From NCBI GenBank assembly GCA_023957315.1, contig JAMLHE010000003.1:1-64000 (forward strand): a stretch of DNA of 64,000 nucleotides, written 5' to 3'. This DNA comes from Candidatus Kapaibacterium sp. Lineage in GTDB: Bacteria; Bacteroidota; Ignavibacteria; Kapaibacteriales; UBA2268. The position numbers and the translations under genes were made by a program. Below the pieces are notes generated by a model. It was not told where the DNA came from and did not search any database. It saw nothing but the letters and a program-made list of their open reading frames with translations. This document shows, one piece after another, positions 43,277 through 52,305 of the stretch (positions within the stretch are counted from its first letter, which is position 1; each line of letters starts with the position of its first letter).

Positions 43277-44444
43277 TGCGTTTTTCAAGTTTATTGATGA
43301 AGTTCATTAATCGCTCTGCTTCCACTTCCCAATTATATGTCGAATGTGCCTTTAAAGAAGCCTCCATCATATCATTAGTATCAGCAATTAGCATTTTTTC
43401 CATAGCTTCGGCGATGTCAGTTGGAGCTGCTGATTTTGCAACGATTCCCGAACCGGTTGATTCGACTATTCTCGCAGTAGGTATCATAGGCGTAACGACA
43501 ACGGGCAATCCCAAAGCAAAATACTCAAAAAGTTTATTATGGATTGTATAATCATTGAAATCATTCAATTCGTAAGGAATGATACCATAATCAGCTTCAA
43601 ACAGCAATTCGCCCAATTCTTCGCCGGAATACTCCCCATAAAAGATAATGTGATGATAGATACCTAATTCGTTGCACAATTCTTTGTAATCATCTTCGCA
43701 ATCGCCAAATCCGGGTAAAATTACTTCGAAATTCAACCCTTTATCGAACAAAATTTTACAAGCGTAAAAGAAGCTCGTCAAACTTTTTTCTGAGGTCATC
43801 ATGCCATGATGAATGAAAATGGGTGTTTCATTAGGTTCTTTATCGCAAACCGAAGGATGCAAATCCTTTGTGGGAGAATTATAAATACAAACAATCCTAT
43901 CTTTATCGAATTGATATTCTTGGGCTAATCTTTCGATTTGCTCCTTGCAAACTACGATAATTCCATCCACTTTACCGACTGCATTTTTTTCCTTACGGCT
44001 GGGAAAATTCAATTTATGAATAATAAATTTTTTCAAAGCGCTCGAATTATACTTTTTCCAGCTTTTCATAGCAGCAGGATAATTTTCCGCCATATCCATC
44101 AAAACCGGGATATTTGTATCCTTTACCAAATCCGCTACCAAAGAGGATAAGAACATTTCTCTGACTATAATCAAATCCGATTTGAATTCTTTAATATTTT
44201 GCGCAATAAATTTTTTCCATTTCGGGTTCATATCCAAAGGCGTTGATTGCCAGGACCTACCTGAGCTATCTAATGCTCTGAATTCAAAATCTTCATCGCT
44301 TTCTGCTTCGATGTTGTCACTAAAACAACGAACCAAAAGTCTGGCTTTTGCACCGTTCTCCTTAAATGTTTGGAACATCTTCTTGATTCGTGGTTCGTAG
44401 GGATAATGGCTAAAGAAAACATATAAAATTCGTTGAAATCTCAC
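43263..44444 (-). CDS. GT4-family glycosyltransferase
   Basis: The 393-residue GT-B enzyme has an N-terminal acceptor domain (ILYVFFSHYPYEPRIKKMFQT) and a C-terminal donor domain with IFIHHGMMTSEKSL, FEVILPGFGDCEDDYKEL, HIIFYGEYSGEELGELL, and the donor-binding NKLFEYFALGLPVVVTP with the two glutamates/acidic positions of the EX7E-like motif. Such enzymes extend O-antigen or exopolysaccharide units from nucleotide sugars with retention of configuration. Its ATG overlaps the DUF368 gene stop by 4 bases (ATGA), and its own 3' end overlaps the Nudix gene. Confidence 0.88.
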   Translation of the reverse strand: MRFQRILYVFFSHYPYEPRIKKMFQTFKENGAKARLLVRCFSDNIEAESDEDFEFRALDSSGRSWQSTPLDMNPKWKKFIAQNIKEFKSDLIIVREMFLSSLVADLVKDTNIPVLMDMAENYPAAMKSWKKYNSSALKKFIIHKLNFPSRKEKNAVGKVDGIIVVCKEQIERLAQEYQFDKDRIVCIYNSPTKDLHPSVCDKEPNETPIFIHHGMMTSEKSLTSFFYACKILFDKGLNFEVILPGFGDCEDDYKELCNELGIYHHIIFYGEYSGEELGELLFEADYGIIPYELNDFNDYTIHNKLFEYFALGLPVVVTPMIPTARIVESTGSGIVAKSAAPTDIAEAMEKMLIADTNDMMEASLKAHSTYNWEVEAERLMNFINKLEKRNARS

Positions 44445-45325
44445 TTTTTAACTCCACTCATAAAATAAGATGCCGCAAATCCGAGCAAAAGGAAAAATAA
44501 GCTGAAAATAATCGGTATTAATCCCAAAACCGGTTCTACCATAACTTGGAGCGACACTTGAATCACTGATGCAGCAATCAATCCGAGTATAAAATAGTAT
44601 GTTTCTGGCGGATATTTTACCATCAATTTATTAATTACTTTCGAGGCTACAATCAAGCCGGGCAAGATACCAATTCCCATCAATGCAAGTTGGACAAGCA
44701 TTCTATTATCTACAAAATGAAGAATATTGTAATATTCGCCGAGACTTATCAATAATGCAGAACCCGAAAAACCGGGTAAGACCATTGATACAGCACCAAT
44801 AAAACCACAAAATATTAACCATAATGAGTAGAAAAAGTCTATGGTTGTGATAGTAAATAAATCGCCTACTTGGTAAACAATTTCCGGTTTCATGTTACCC
44901 TCGCCCCCACTCTTTTGACCAAAGTAAGAGGTGATAATAACAGCAGCAATTGCAACTACAAAAATGCTTAATCGTTTCGGATTGACTTTCATGTCATGAT
45001 GCAAATTTAGAATAAATGGCACTGCACCAACAATCAATCCAATGAAGAAAATATAAGTATATTGGGCGCTTGTGGTATCTTCGAGCAGGAATGTAAACAG
45101 TCTGGCAAAAAGCACTACCCCAACGACGGCTCCCAATCCAATCTTAAGCAAAAGAATAGTGTATTGCTTTCGTTTTTCTCTATTTTGAAAGTAGAATCCT
45201 ACAGCTTCTGTCAACTCTTTGTAAATTCCGAGAATGAAAGCCATTGTGCCACCGCTAACACCCGGGATAATATTTGCTATACCAATCAATACACCTTTTA
45301 GGAAGGTAGAGATAAAATCAATCAT
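44441..45325 (-). CDS. DUF368 membrane protein (PopT-like polyprenyl-phosphate transporter)
   Basis: The 294-residue protein has about eight hydrophobic segments and the family signature GIANIIPGVSGGTMAFILGIYKELTEAV near the N-terminus, repeated as GAVSMVLPGFSGSALLISLGEYY in the second half, an inverted-repeat transporter layout. DUF368 proteins (PopT) were reported, together with DedA proteins, to return undecaprenyl phosphate across the membrane for reuse. The gene begins 1 base after the stop of a DedA/YqaA-family gene and overlaps a glycosyltransferase, fitting carrier-lipid recycling for glycan synthesis. The role here is inferred from the family. Confidence 0.9.
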   Translation of the reverse strand: MIDFISTFLKGVLIGIANIIPGVSGGTMAFILGIYKELTEAVGFYFQNREKRKQYTILLLKIGLGAVVGVVLFARLFTFLLEDTTSAQYTYIFFIGLIVGAVPFILNLHHDMKVNPKRLSIFVVAIAAVIITSYFGQKSGGEGNMKPEIVYQVGDLFTITTIDFFYSLWLIFCGFIGAVSMVLPGFSGSALLISLGEYYNILHFVDNRMLVQLALMGIGILPGLIVASKVINKLMVKYPPETYYFILGLIAASVIQVSLQVMVEPVLGLIPIIFSLFFLLLGFAASYFMSGVKK

Positions 45326-45326
45326 A

Positions 45327-45935
45327 TTAGAATTTATAAATTAACAAAAATAAGAAAAACAAAACTAAGCTTATAAAGAATACAATCGCTATCACTCGTG
45401 AATATTTATCAAGAAAAACTTGGACTGCCGGACCAAATAAATAAATTAGCAATGCCAATGCAAAAAATCTGAATGAGCGTCCAAGAATACAAATGAGTAT
45501 AAAATTTCCCAAATCCATCTCAGCTACACCGGCGGCTAAAGTTGCTATTGCGAATGGTAATGGAGTTACTGAAGCAAAGATGAGAGTCCACTCTGCTAAA
45601 TCACCCCTGAAAGTTTCGAGAAGTGATTCCCATGTATTACTCGAGCCATACATTGTAACTATAGATTCTCCGACAGATGACATGAATTCCATCCCAATAT
45701 AATAAGCAAACATACCTCCAAGTATGGAACCTAAAGTTGCCCAAAGAGCAAACTGAAATGCTCGCTTTGGCGATGCAATCGCTATCGGAATGAAAGTTAT
45801 ATCTATTGTTATCGGGAAAACAGATGAATCCGCAAACGAGTGCAGAAACAGTGTAGTACGCGCATAGGGTTTTTCGGCAAATAGGGAAACCCAAGATACA
45901 AGCCTGTGTTTGAGACTTCTAAGCTTTTTGAGCAT
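45327..45935 (-). CDS. DedA/YqaA-family membrane protein (VTT domain)
   Basis: The 202-residue protein has four to five hydrophobic stretches and VTT-domain features: HSFADSSVFPITIDITFIP, ASPKRAFQFALWATLGSILGGMFAYYIG, then FASVTPLPFAIATLAAGVAEM and ILGRSFRFFALALLIYLFG. The FxxxTPxP and GRSFRF parts match the conserved re-entrant-loop and Arg motifs of DedA relatives. The VTT superfamily moves lipids across membranes and includes the undecaprenyl-phosphate translocase UptA. This shorter YqaA type is not itself well studied. It is the first of five tightly packed genes, starting 32 bases after accA. Confidence 0.85.
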   Translation of the reverse strand: MLKKLRSLKHRLVSWVSLFAEKPYARTTLFLHSFADSSVFPITIDITFIPIAIASPKRAFQFALWATLGSILGGMFAYYIGMEFMSSVGESIVTMYGSSNTWESLLETFRGDLAEWTLIFASVTPLPFAIATLAAGVAEMDLGNFILICILGRSFRFFALALLIYLFGPAVQVFLDKYSRVIAIVFFISLVLFFLFLLIYKF

Positions 45936-45967
45936 ATAATTATTTTAGAATGACCTTGTTTTAATAA

Positions 45968-46918
45968 TTATTCTTGCCATACGCCCATTGCGTAAAATTT
46001 TTCACGTCGTGCTTTTATCAATTTTGAAATGTCTATCTTGGTCAATTTGCTGATTTCTTTGTCCAAAACATTTTTCAAATTTTGATACATTACAGTTGTA
46101 TTATTGTGGGCACCACCTAATGGTTCGCTAACAATTTCATCAATGATTTTGTGTCGTTTTAAATCTTCGGCAGTAAGTTGTAAAGCTTCTGCGGCTTGTT
46201 CCTTGTAATCCCAACTTCTCCATAAAATACTTGAGCATGATTCGGGTGAAATCACCGAATACCATGCATTTTCCAGCATCAAAATCCTATCGCCCACACC
46301 AATACCAATAGCTCCACCTGAAGCCCCTTCGCCTATCACAACAACAATGATTGGTGTTCTGATTTTGCTCATAAGCATTAGATTAGATGCAATTGCTTCG
46401 GCTTGCCCTCGCTCTTCGGCTTCAATCCCGGGAAATGCACCGGGAGTATCGAGCAATGTGATAATTGGCTTATTGAATTTTTCAGCTAACTGAAAAAGTC
46501 TCGCTGCTTTGCGATATCCTTCGGGATTTGCCATACCAAAATTACGATACAAATTAGATTTTGTATCGCGACCTTTTTGGTGACCAACCACCATCACTGA
46601 TTTTCCGTTCAATTTAGCAAAACCGCCTATTATTGCGGGGTCGTCTTTATATTTTCTATCGCCATGAAGCTCTACAAAATCTGTAAAGACATTTTTAATA
46701 TAGTCCGATGTAATTGGTCGCTCGGGATGTCTGGCTAATTGGACGCGTTGCCAACGAGTGAGATTTTTGTAGATATCAATTCGTAAATCGTCAATCTTTA
46801 ATTCAAGGTCTGAGATTTCTTTACTTATATCAATCTGTTGTCCGAGTTCACGCATCTCAGCAATTTTTTGTTCCAATTCAACAATCGGCTTTTCAAACTC
46901 TAAGATTACCTTTGCCAT
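45968..46918 (-). CDS. accA: Acetyl-CoA carboxylase carboxyltransferase subunit alpha
   Basis: With AccD this transfers carboxyl from biotin-BCCP to acetyl-CoA, the first step of fatty acid synthesis. The 316-residue protein has the helical N-terminus ([19 protein letters not shown]), then [32 protein letters not shown], and the crotonase-fold core ([39 protein letters not shown]). An AGGGA site precedes the ATG, which lies inside the last 13 bases of the glycosyltransferase fusion gene. accD, accB and accC are not in the window. A housekeeping gene placed within a glycan cluster is unusual. Confidence 0.96.
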   Translation of the reverse strand: MAKVILEFEKPIVELEQKIAEMRELGQQIDISKEISDLELKIDDLRIDIYKNLTRWQRVQLARHPERPITSDYIKNVFTDFVELHGDRKYKDDPAIIGGFAKLNGKSVMVVGHQKGRDTKSNLYRNFGMANPEGYRKAARLFQLAEKFNKPIITLLDTPGAFPGIEAEERGQAEAIASNLMLMSKIRTPIIVVVIGEGASGGAIGIGVGDRILMLENAWYSVISPESCSSILWRSWDYKEQAAEALQLTAEDLKRHKIIDEIVSEPLGGAHNNTTVMYQNLKNVLDKEISKLTKIDISKLIKARREKFYAMGVWQE

Positions 46919-48867
46919 TTTTCCCTATAAAATAATTTCAACAATATATCAAAATCTAACGAGACGGAATAATGCTTCAAATAATATTCATTTAATTTCA
47001 AAATAGCTTTTTCGCTCAAAGCATTTGCCTGATTCAAATGGGCTAATCCCGTCAAACCGGGTTTGCCGAAATTCTTCCTACCAGGCAACTCAAAAATACC
47101 AATAAAAGAGTATTTCCCGTTCAAAACGTTGAAAATTTTTGAGATTATTTTATTTTCTCTGTTGTTAATCAAAAGTATGAATACAAGCCCAACGGTTAGC
47201 AATAAGAATGATAGAACTATATCTGTTGTCCGCTTTATGATTCTGTACCGAATCAGATTAGCCCTATACTTTAGAACTTCGTTTTTGTTTTCCGTGATTT
47301 CGGAAATCAACTTCGATACAATGAAATCTTCTAATTGATTAGCCACATGAAAATTTACTCTCGGATTTTTGTATTTGCTCGTCACAAACGAAATCTCATT
47401 ATTATAGGTTTGTTCATCGGTAACGATTACGTCGCTGATTTTTTCATTTTCGATGATTGAATTGAGATGATTGATAGTACCTAACCATTTTAAGGGAAAC
47501 GCATCATCTTGAGCCGGTTTAGAGTGAATGAAGCCAAGAATTTTCAATTGAGGTAAATTTTCCGAGATAAGTTTGTACAAATTCAAAGCGTCTTCAGGAT
47601 TACTGACGATTACGATTTGTTTGTCGCTATAATTGTTTTTTATACTTGCTGCAGCCGAAATGACTATCCGAAGCAAGGTTGAACCTGTCATTCCGAAACC
47701 AATAGTGACAAGTAATGCTCCACGACTAAATCTATAGCCGGGGAAAAAATATATCAATGTGGACAGCACAAGAAAACTAATCGCATATCCGAATATGGTC
47801 TTTGTTGGCGAAAAGGTAGATTCAAAAAATCCACCGGCTGTAATATTTGCCATAATAGTAACAAAAATTACTGCTACGAAAACAGTCGGGTAGGCATATG
47901 GTTGCAGTCCAAATGGCGAACCAAGTGCCATATAAGTACCGAGCAAAATGCCGATGATAATGAAAATAGCATCCATTGCCATCAACTTTACATCAAGTTT
48001 GTATTTGTATAGATATGAAATCGATGCTCGTGTCAAAATACCTAATTTCAATAGTGCAAGGAAAAACCGAGAGTTCGAATAATGTTTTGAAACAAATATT
48101 TCCATTGCTTCGTAAAACAAATTGATTTCGTTCAAACTGCTGCGTTTCGAACTTTCACCCTTATGATGAATGATGCTTGTAGTATGTACGTAAGCATTTT
48201 TGTATCCGGCTTTGACCACACGATAGCATAAATCCAAATCTTCCCCATACATAAAGAAATCGGGGTCAAATCCATTGACTTGTTTGATTACATCTGTACG
48301 TGCAAACATGAAAGCCCCGGTAACTGCATCTACATAGTAAGTATTATCAGTTGGCATGTATGTTAGATTATATTTGCCGAAAACCTTAGACTTTGGGAAC
48401 AAAGATTGCATTCCGAAAAGTTTGCTAAATGCAGACCATGGTCCGGGAAAACCTCTGCGACATGATGCTTGGAATGTGCCGTCGGTATTCAATACTTTGC
48501 AGACTGAGATTCCAACTTCGGAGTGATTCTCCATATACTTGTACATTTCATCAAGTGTATCCGGTTGGAGTAATGTATCAGGGTTCAAGATTAAGATGTA
48601 CTTGCCCGCAGCTTTTTCAAAACCGAGATTGTTTGCTTTGCCAAATCCGATATTCTCGCTTAATGCGATAATTTCTACATTTGGGAATGCTCTAGAAATA
48701 AATTCGACTGAACCATCTTCGGAATTGTTGTCAACAACTATAATTTCAACTTTTAAATTCTTTGATGCTTGATTGACAGATTCGATACAACTATAGAGAT
48801 AATCCTTCACATTATAATTTACAATTACAATCGAAATATCTGTATGTGAGGGATTATTCAAAATCAT
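46906..48867 (-). CDS. GT2 glycosyltransferase fused to a degenerate polyprenyl-phosphate sugar transferase
   Basis: From the ATG at 48867, which overlaps the upstream stop as ATGA, it has 653 residues; a 48891 start would add 8. Residues 1-285 form an inverting GT2 domain of the rhamnosyltransferase type ([59 protein letters not shown]). Several membrane helices follow, then a CoA-binding-like Rossmann segment ([32 protein letters not shown]). The last 130 residues are a shortened PHPT domain: it keeps [26 protein letters not shown] and [18 protein letters not shown], but has no RVG--G--F---KFRSM block and no Asp-Glu catalytic pair. The complete enzyme two genes upstream shows these. The transferase half is therefore probably inactive and serves as a membrane scaffold or acceptor-binding part. 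Confidence 0.82.
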   Translation of the reverse strand: MILNNPSHTDISIVIVNYNVKDYLYSCIESVNQASKNLKVEIIVVDNNSEDGSVEFISRAFPNVEIIALSENIGFGKANNLGFEKAAGKYILILNPDTLLQPDTLDEMYKYMENHSEVGISVCKVLNTDGTFQASCRRGFPGPWSAFSKLFGMQSLFPKSKVFGKYNLTYMPTDNTYYVDAVTGAFMFARTDVIKQVNGFDPDFFMYGEDLDLCYRVVKAGYKNAYVHTTSIIHHKGESSKRSSLNEINLFYEAMEIFVSKHYSNSRFFLALLKLGILTRASISYLYKYKLDVKLMAMDAIFIIIGILLGTYMALGSPFGLQPYAYPTVFVAVIFVTIMANITAGGFFESTFSPTKTIFGYAISFLVLSTLIYFFPGYRFSRGALLVTIGFGMTGSTLLRIVISAAASIKNNYSDKQIVIVSNPEDALNLYKLISENLPQLKILGFIHSKPAQDDAFPLKWLGTINHLNSIIENEKISDVIVTDEQTYNNEISFVTSKYKNPRVNFHVANQLEDFIVSKLISEITENKNEVLKYRANLIRYRIIKRTTDIVLSFLLLTVGLVFILLINNRENKIISKIFNVLNGKYSFIGIFELPGRKNFGKPGLTGLAHLNQANALSEKAILKLNEYYLKHYSVSLDFDILLKLFYREKWQR

Positions 48868-49586
48868 TTTTTCTTGTTTTTGAAGGTCCATGAAAATAAT
48901 TTCAGTTTCCAGACTAAGAAAATGGCTTCGTAAATAATGCTTTTGTTCATCTTGGAAGTTCCGCTTCTACGGTCAATGAATATGATTGGAATTTCTTTGA
49001 TTCGAGCACCATTTTTCCACATGCGGTAATTCATTTCGATTTGAAATCCGTAACCATTTGTCTTGACTGATTTCAAATCAATTTGAGATAATTTCGAGGC
49101 TCTGAAGCATTTGAAACCACCGGTTGCATCTTTAACAGGCATTCCTGTTATCACTCTTGTGTATAGATTAGCACCATAGCTGAGAATCAGCCTGCTCAGG
49201 GGCCAATTTATCACATTGACGCCCTTAATATAGCGAGAACCAATTACAAGGTCGTGATTTTCCAATTCAACAAGAAATCTTGGCAAATCGGCAGGGTCAT
49301 GTGAAAAATCTGCGTCCATTTCGAAAATAGCCTCGAAATCTCTATCCAAGGCATATTGGAAGCCCTCGCAATAAGCTGTTCCCAAACCCATTTTACCTGC
49401 TCGGACTATCAAATGGATTCTGTTGTCATTAGCCATCATTTTTCGGACTACATCCGCAGTGCCATCGGGTGAATTATCATCTACGACTAATACGTTTAAT
49501 CCATCAATCACCTTCAAAACTTCGGTAACAATGTGTTCGATGTTTTCAAGTTCGTTATATGTAGGTATTACAACAATTGCTTTCAT
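48864..49586 (-). CDS. Polyprenol monophosphomannose synthase-like glycosyltransferase
   Basis: The 240-residue GT2 enzyme is of the DPM1 type: VVIPTYNELENIEHIV, VVDDNSPDGTADVV, the DxD motif in EMDADFSHDPADLPRFL, GSRYIKGVNVINWPLSRLILSYGAN and GYGFQIEMNYRMWKNGARIKEIPI. There is no C-terminal membrane domain, so it resembles the soluble catalytic form. It should transfer mannose (or another hexose) from GDP-sugar to polyprenyl phosphate, making the donor that GT-C enzymes use outside the membrane. GT-C-like genes lie at both ends of the window. It overlaps the next gene by 4 bases. Confidence 0.88.
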   Translation of the reverse strand: MKAIVVIPTYNELENIEHIVTEVLKVIDGLNVLVVDDNSPDGTADVVRKMMANDNRIHLIVRAGKMGLGTAYCEGFQYALDRDFEAIFEMDADFSHDPADLPRFLVELENHDLVIGSRYIKGVNVINWPLSRLILSYGANLYTRVITGMPVKDATGGFKCFRASKLSQIDLKSVKTNGYGFQIEMNYRMWKNGARIKEIPIIFIDRRSGTSKMNKSIIYEAIFLVWKLKLFSWTFKNKKK

Positions 49587-49607
49587 AGTTTTTCCTTAAT
49601 CAAATTC

Positions 49608-51092
49608 TTAAGCTTGCCCTCTTCCCATAATCATACACCAGAGGGTTCGAACAATAATTTCTATATCTAATTTTAGTGACATATTTTCTATATAATGAAA
49701 ATCATTTCTCAATCTGTCTCGAATTTCTTCGGCAGATAATTCATAACCGTAGCTTGTGACCTGATGCCAACCTGTGATTCCCGGGCGAACTTTCAAGCGA
49801 CGTTTATAATGCGGAAAATCTTTTGAAAAATCATCTACAAATTTTGGTTGCTCGGGTCTCGGACCAACGATGCTCATATGACCGAGTAATACATTCAGAA
49901 ATTGTGGGATTTCGTCTAAGTGTGTTTTCCTGATAAATCGCCCAAAGGTCGTGACTCTCGGGTCATTCATAGTTGTCCAAGTTTGGTCATTGCGTTCCGG
50001 CTGGAAAACCATTGACCTGAATTTATAAATCTCAAAGATTCTACCGTCTTTGCCTACCCTTTTTTGAGTATAGAAAACCGGACCACGAGAATCTATTCTC
50101 ACCCCAAGAGCTATCAATAACCAAATTGGCAAACCTGCCAATAATACAACAAAGCTAAAAACAAAATCAAAAATTCTCTTGATAGTTTCCTGCCAAGGCT
50201 TTAAAAGCTGCGTAGAAACTTCAATTAAAGGTAAGCCGTAAAGGTAGTAAGTTTTGGTTTGTCCGGCAAATACATCATACAAATCGGGTTCAATTTTGAC
50301 ACGAACCTTTTCATCAGCACATTGATTAACAATATCTACAAGAAGTATATGGTCAGGTTTTTCAGTTGCGATTACTACTTCTTCGGGTTTGGTATGCCTG
50401 AGTACATCTCCTAATTGGTCAACTGTTCCTAAGTATGTTCCGCTTTCAACTACAATATCACCGGACTTCTCCTTCAACTCATCGCCGGAAATCAGTAAAA
50501 CTGCCAAAGGTTGATAACCCCAAGTTTTGACTCTTCTAAATTTCTTGAAATAATTGATTACTTTTTCATAATCACCCACAATTACAACCGGAATACTTAG
50601 CAGCCCTTTAATCCGCATATATCTTTCGATGAATCTAGCTGTTATTCTACCGCTAATCAGCAAGGTTGAATGCAGCACAAAATATATCAGGAACAACTGC
50701 CGTGGCGATGATTGGCTATCTATTTTTACTGCAAAAATTATGATTACGCAACCGATTAAAGTTACTTTGATTATTGACCAAAACTCTTCGAAAGGTGAGC
50801 GTTCGTACCAATTTTTATACATACCAGAAAAAAAGAACATAAGCAACCAAAAAATCAGGAAAATGAAAGTGCCTATAGTGATTTCAAGTGCACCGGGTTT
50901 GACAGCAGATGGATAAATCCCTGAACCGAATCTGATAAAAAAGAATAGCAGATATGCTGATATGATTGCAAGATTGTCAACGAATAATTGGATGACAAAT
51001 CGCCAATGCCCGGACTTAATCAGTCTTTGGGGCTTAAAAGTAGCAAGCAAATTGCTTATTTCGGCTATATGTCCTTTTTGTGTTTCTATCAT
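49608..51092 (-). CDS. Exopolysaccharide polyprenyl glycosylphosphotransferase (WbaP/WcaJ type)
   Basis: Initiating glycosyltransferase that loads the first sugar-1-phosphate onto polyprenyl phosphate. From the ATG at 51092, just beyond the stop of the previous gene, it has 494 residues (the 51146 reading would overlap by 47 bases). Four N-terminal helices precede a CoA-binding-like domain (IPVVIVGDYEKVINYF, LGTVDQLGDVL) and the catalytic PHPT domain: KRIFDFVFSFVVLLAGLP, PVFYTQKRVGKDGRIFEIYK, FRSMVF, then HLDEIPQFLNVL with the catalytic Asp-Glu, SIVGPRPEQP and RPGITGWHQV. Complete and probably active. It defines the cluster as lipid-carrier-based polysaccharide synthesis. Confidence 0.93.
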   Translation of the reverse strand: MIETQKGHIAEISNLLATFKPQRLIKSGHWRFVIQLFVDNLAIISAYLLFFFIRFGSGIYPSAVKPGALEITIGTFIFLIFWLLMFFFSGMYKNWYERSPFEEFWSIIKVTLIGCVIIIFAVKIDSQSSPRQLFLIYFVLHSTLLISGRITARFIERYMRIKGLLSIPVVIVGDYEKVINYFKKFRRVKTWGYQPLAVLLISGDELKEKSGDIVVESGTYLGTVDQLGDVLRHTKPEEVVIATEKPDHILLVDIVNQCADEKVRVKIEPDLYDVFAGQTKTYYLYGLPLIEVSTQLLKPWQETIKRIFDFVFSFVVLLAGLPIWLLIALGVRIDSRGPVFYTQKRVGKDGRIFEIYKFRSMVFQPERNDQTWTTMNDPRVTTFGRFIRKTHLDEIPQFLNVLLGHMSIVGPRPEQPKFVDDFSKDFPHYKRRLKVRPGITGWHQVTSYGYELSAEEIRDRLRNDFHYIENMSLKLDIEIIVRTLWCMIMGRGQA

Positions 51093-51099
51093 TTTATTT

Positions 51100-52269
51100 C
51101 TAAGAAGAACTGAATCCCTGTCTGTCCCAAATTGCATTTTGCGCACCCTTCAAGAATCGAAATGAACCAAGTAATATCGCAAAGTTGATTACTACGAAAA
51201 AAAGAAAAGGTCTGAACAAAGAAAAATTTATTTTTGCTTTCTCGACTAAGAATCCCAATAATGCACCGACATATAAAACTAATTGTGTTACCAAAATAAC
51301 TCGAAAAGTAATCGTACCACTATTCATCATTATTGTTAAAAGTACTAAAAGAATCATCAAATATGGAGTAGTCCATCTTGTTACTTTGTGCGACCAGATA
51401 AAAAATGAGACCCAACCGTACTCGAAAATATTCAATAAATGCCTAAAATGAAAGACTGTAGCCATTCCACCGGCAGAAGCTCTCAATCTGCGATGCTTTT
51501 CATTTTCTAAAGATTTTTCGCGAACTTCATTCACCATAGCTTCAGGAGCAAATTTCACCTTGCTTTTGTTTTCCAAAACGGTGTAAATCGTAAACATATC
51601 ATCGCAAAGCAAATCGCTTGCAATTGGTTTGAAAAATTTGCTGCGTATAGCATAAAAATAACCGAAGGCATTCACGCAGGAATCAATTGCGGATTCGTAG
51701 TATTTCAGGAAGTTTTCATATTGTTGATATATCAATACTCCGGCACTACCGCTATTTTCATTTTTCTCATTTTCGATATTTTGAGTGGCGATTACTCCAC
51801 CGACATTCCGGTCGGCGAAATGCGAAATAATGATGCTCAAAGCATTTTCATTCAATCGGATGTCTGCATCCATCATGACGATGATTTCAGTTTCCGCAAG
51901 TGGAATAATTTTGTTGAGCGTGTTGTTTTTGCCGCCACGTCCGAAGCAATGAAATGATAGGCTGGAATATTTGGCGGAAAGCTCAGCTAAAATCTGATTA
52001 GTCCTATCAGTTGAGCCATCAGAACCAACGAGAACGCGAATTTTTTCTTTGGGATAATCACCTTCGAAAACCGAATCAATAGCATCGGCAATCAGTTCTT
52101 CCTCATTGTATGCAGCTATGATTACAGTGATTTCGGGCTGAAATTCAAGGTCGCTATTGTAAATTTTGGGTACAAACAGGCTTACAACCTTCAATATCAA
52201 CGGATAGAAAGTATAATTAAAAATTATTGCTATGCCAATAACAAGTAATATTACATCAGTAAAAATCAA
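51100..52269 (-). CDS. Membrane-associated GT2 glycosyltransferase (processive type)
   Basis: The 389-residue protein has an N-terminal helix (VILLVIGIAIIFNYTFYPLIL), a GT-A domain with EITVIIAAYNEEELIADAI, VGSDGSTDRTN, RGGKNNTLNKII, MMDADIRLNENAL and DDMFTIY, and three to four C-terminal helices (TTPYLMILLVLLTIMMNSGTI and others). This is the build of synthase-like enzymes such as hyaluronan and poly-GlcNAc synthases, although the QxxRW motif appears only as a weak HRRLRASAG. It lies 36 bases after the Wzi-like gene and 7 bases before the sugar-phosphate transferase gene. Confidence 0.87.
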   Translation of the reverse strand: MIFTDVILLVIGIAIIFNYTFYPLILKVVSLFVPKIYNSDLEFQPEITVIIAAYNEEELIADAIDSVFEGDYPKEKIRVLVGSDGSTDRTNQILAELSAKYSSLSFHCFGRGGKNNTLNKIIPLAETEIIVMMDADIRLNENALSIIISHFADRNVGGVIATQNIENEKNENSGSAGVLIYQQYENFLKYYESAIDSCVNAFGYFYAIRSKFFKPIASDLLCDDMFTIYTVLENKSKVKFAPEAMVNEVREKSLENEKHRRLRASAGGMATVFHFRHLLNIFEYGWVSFFIWSHKVTRWTTPYLMILLVLLTIMMNSGTITFRVILVTQLVLYVGALLGFLVEKAKINFSLFRPFLFFVVINFAILLGSFRFLKGAQNAIWDRQGFSSS

Positions 52270-52305
52270 TTTATCTTGCTGATTAATTTACAAACTACAA
52301 AAATA

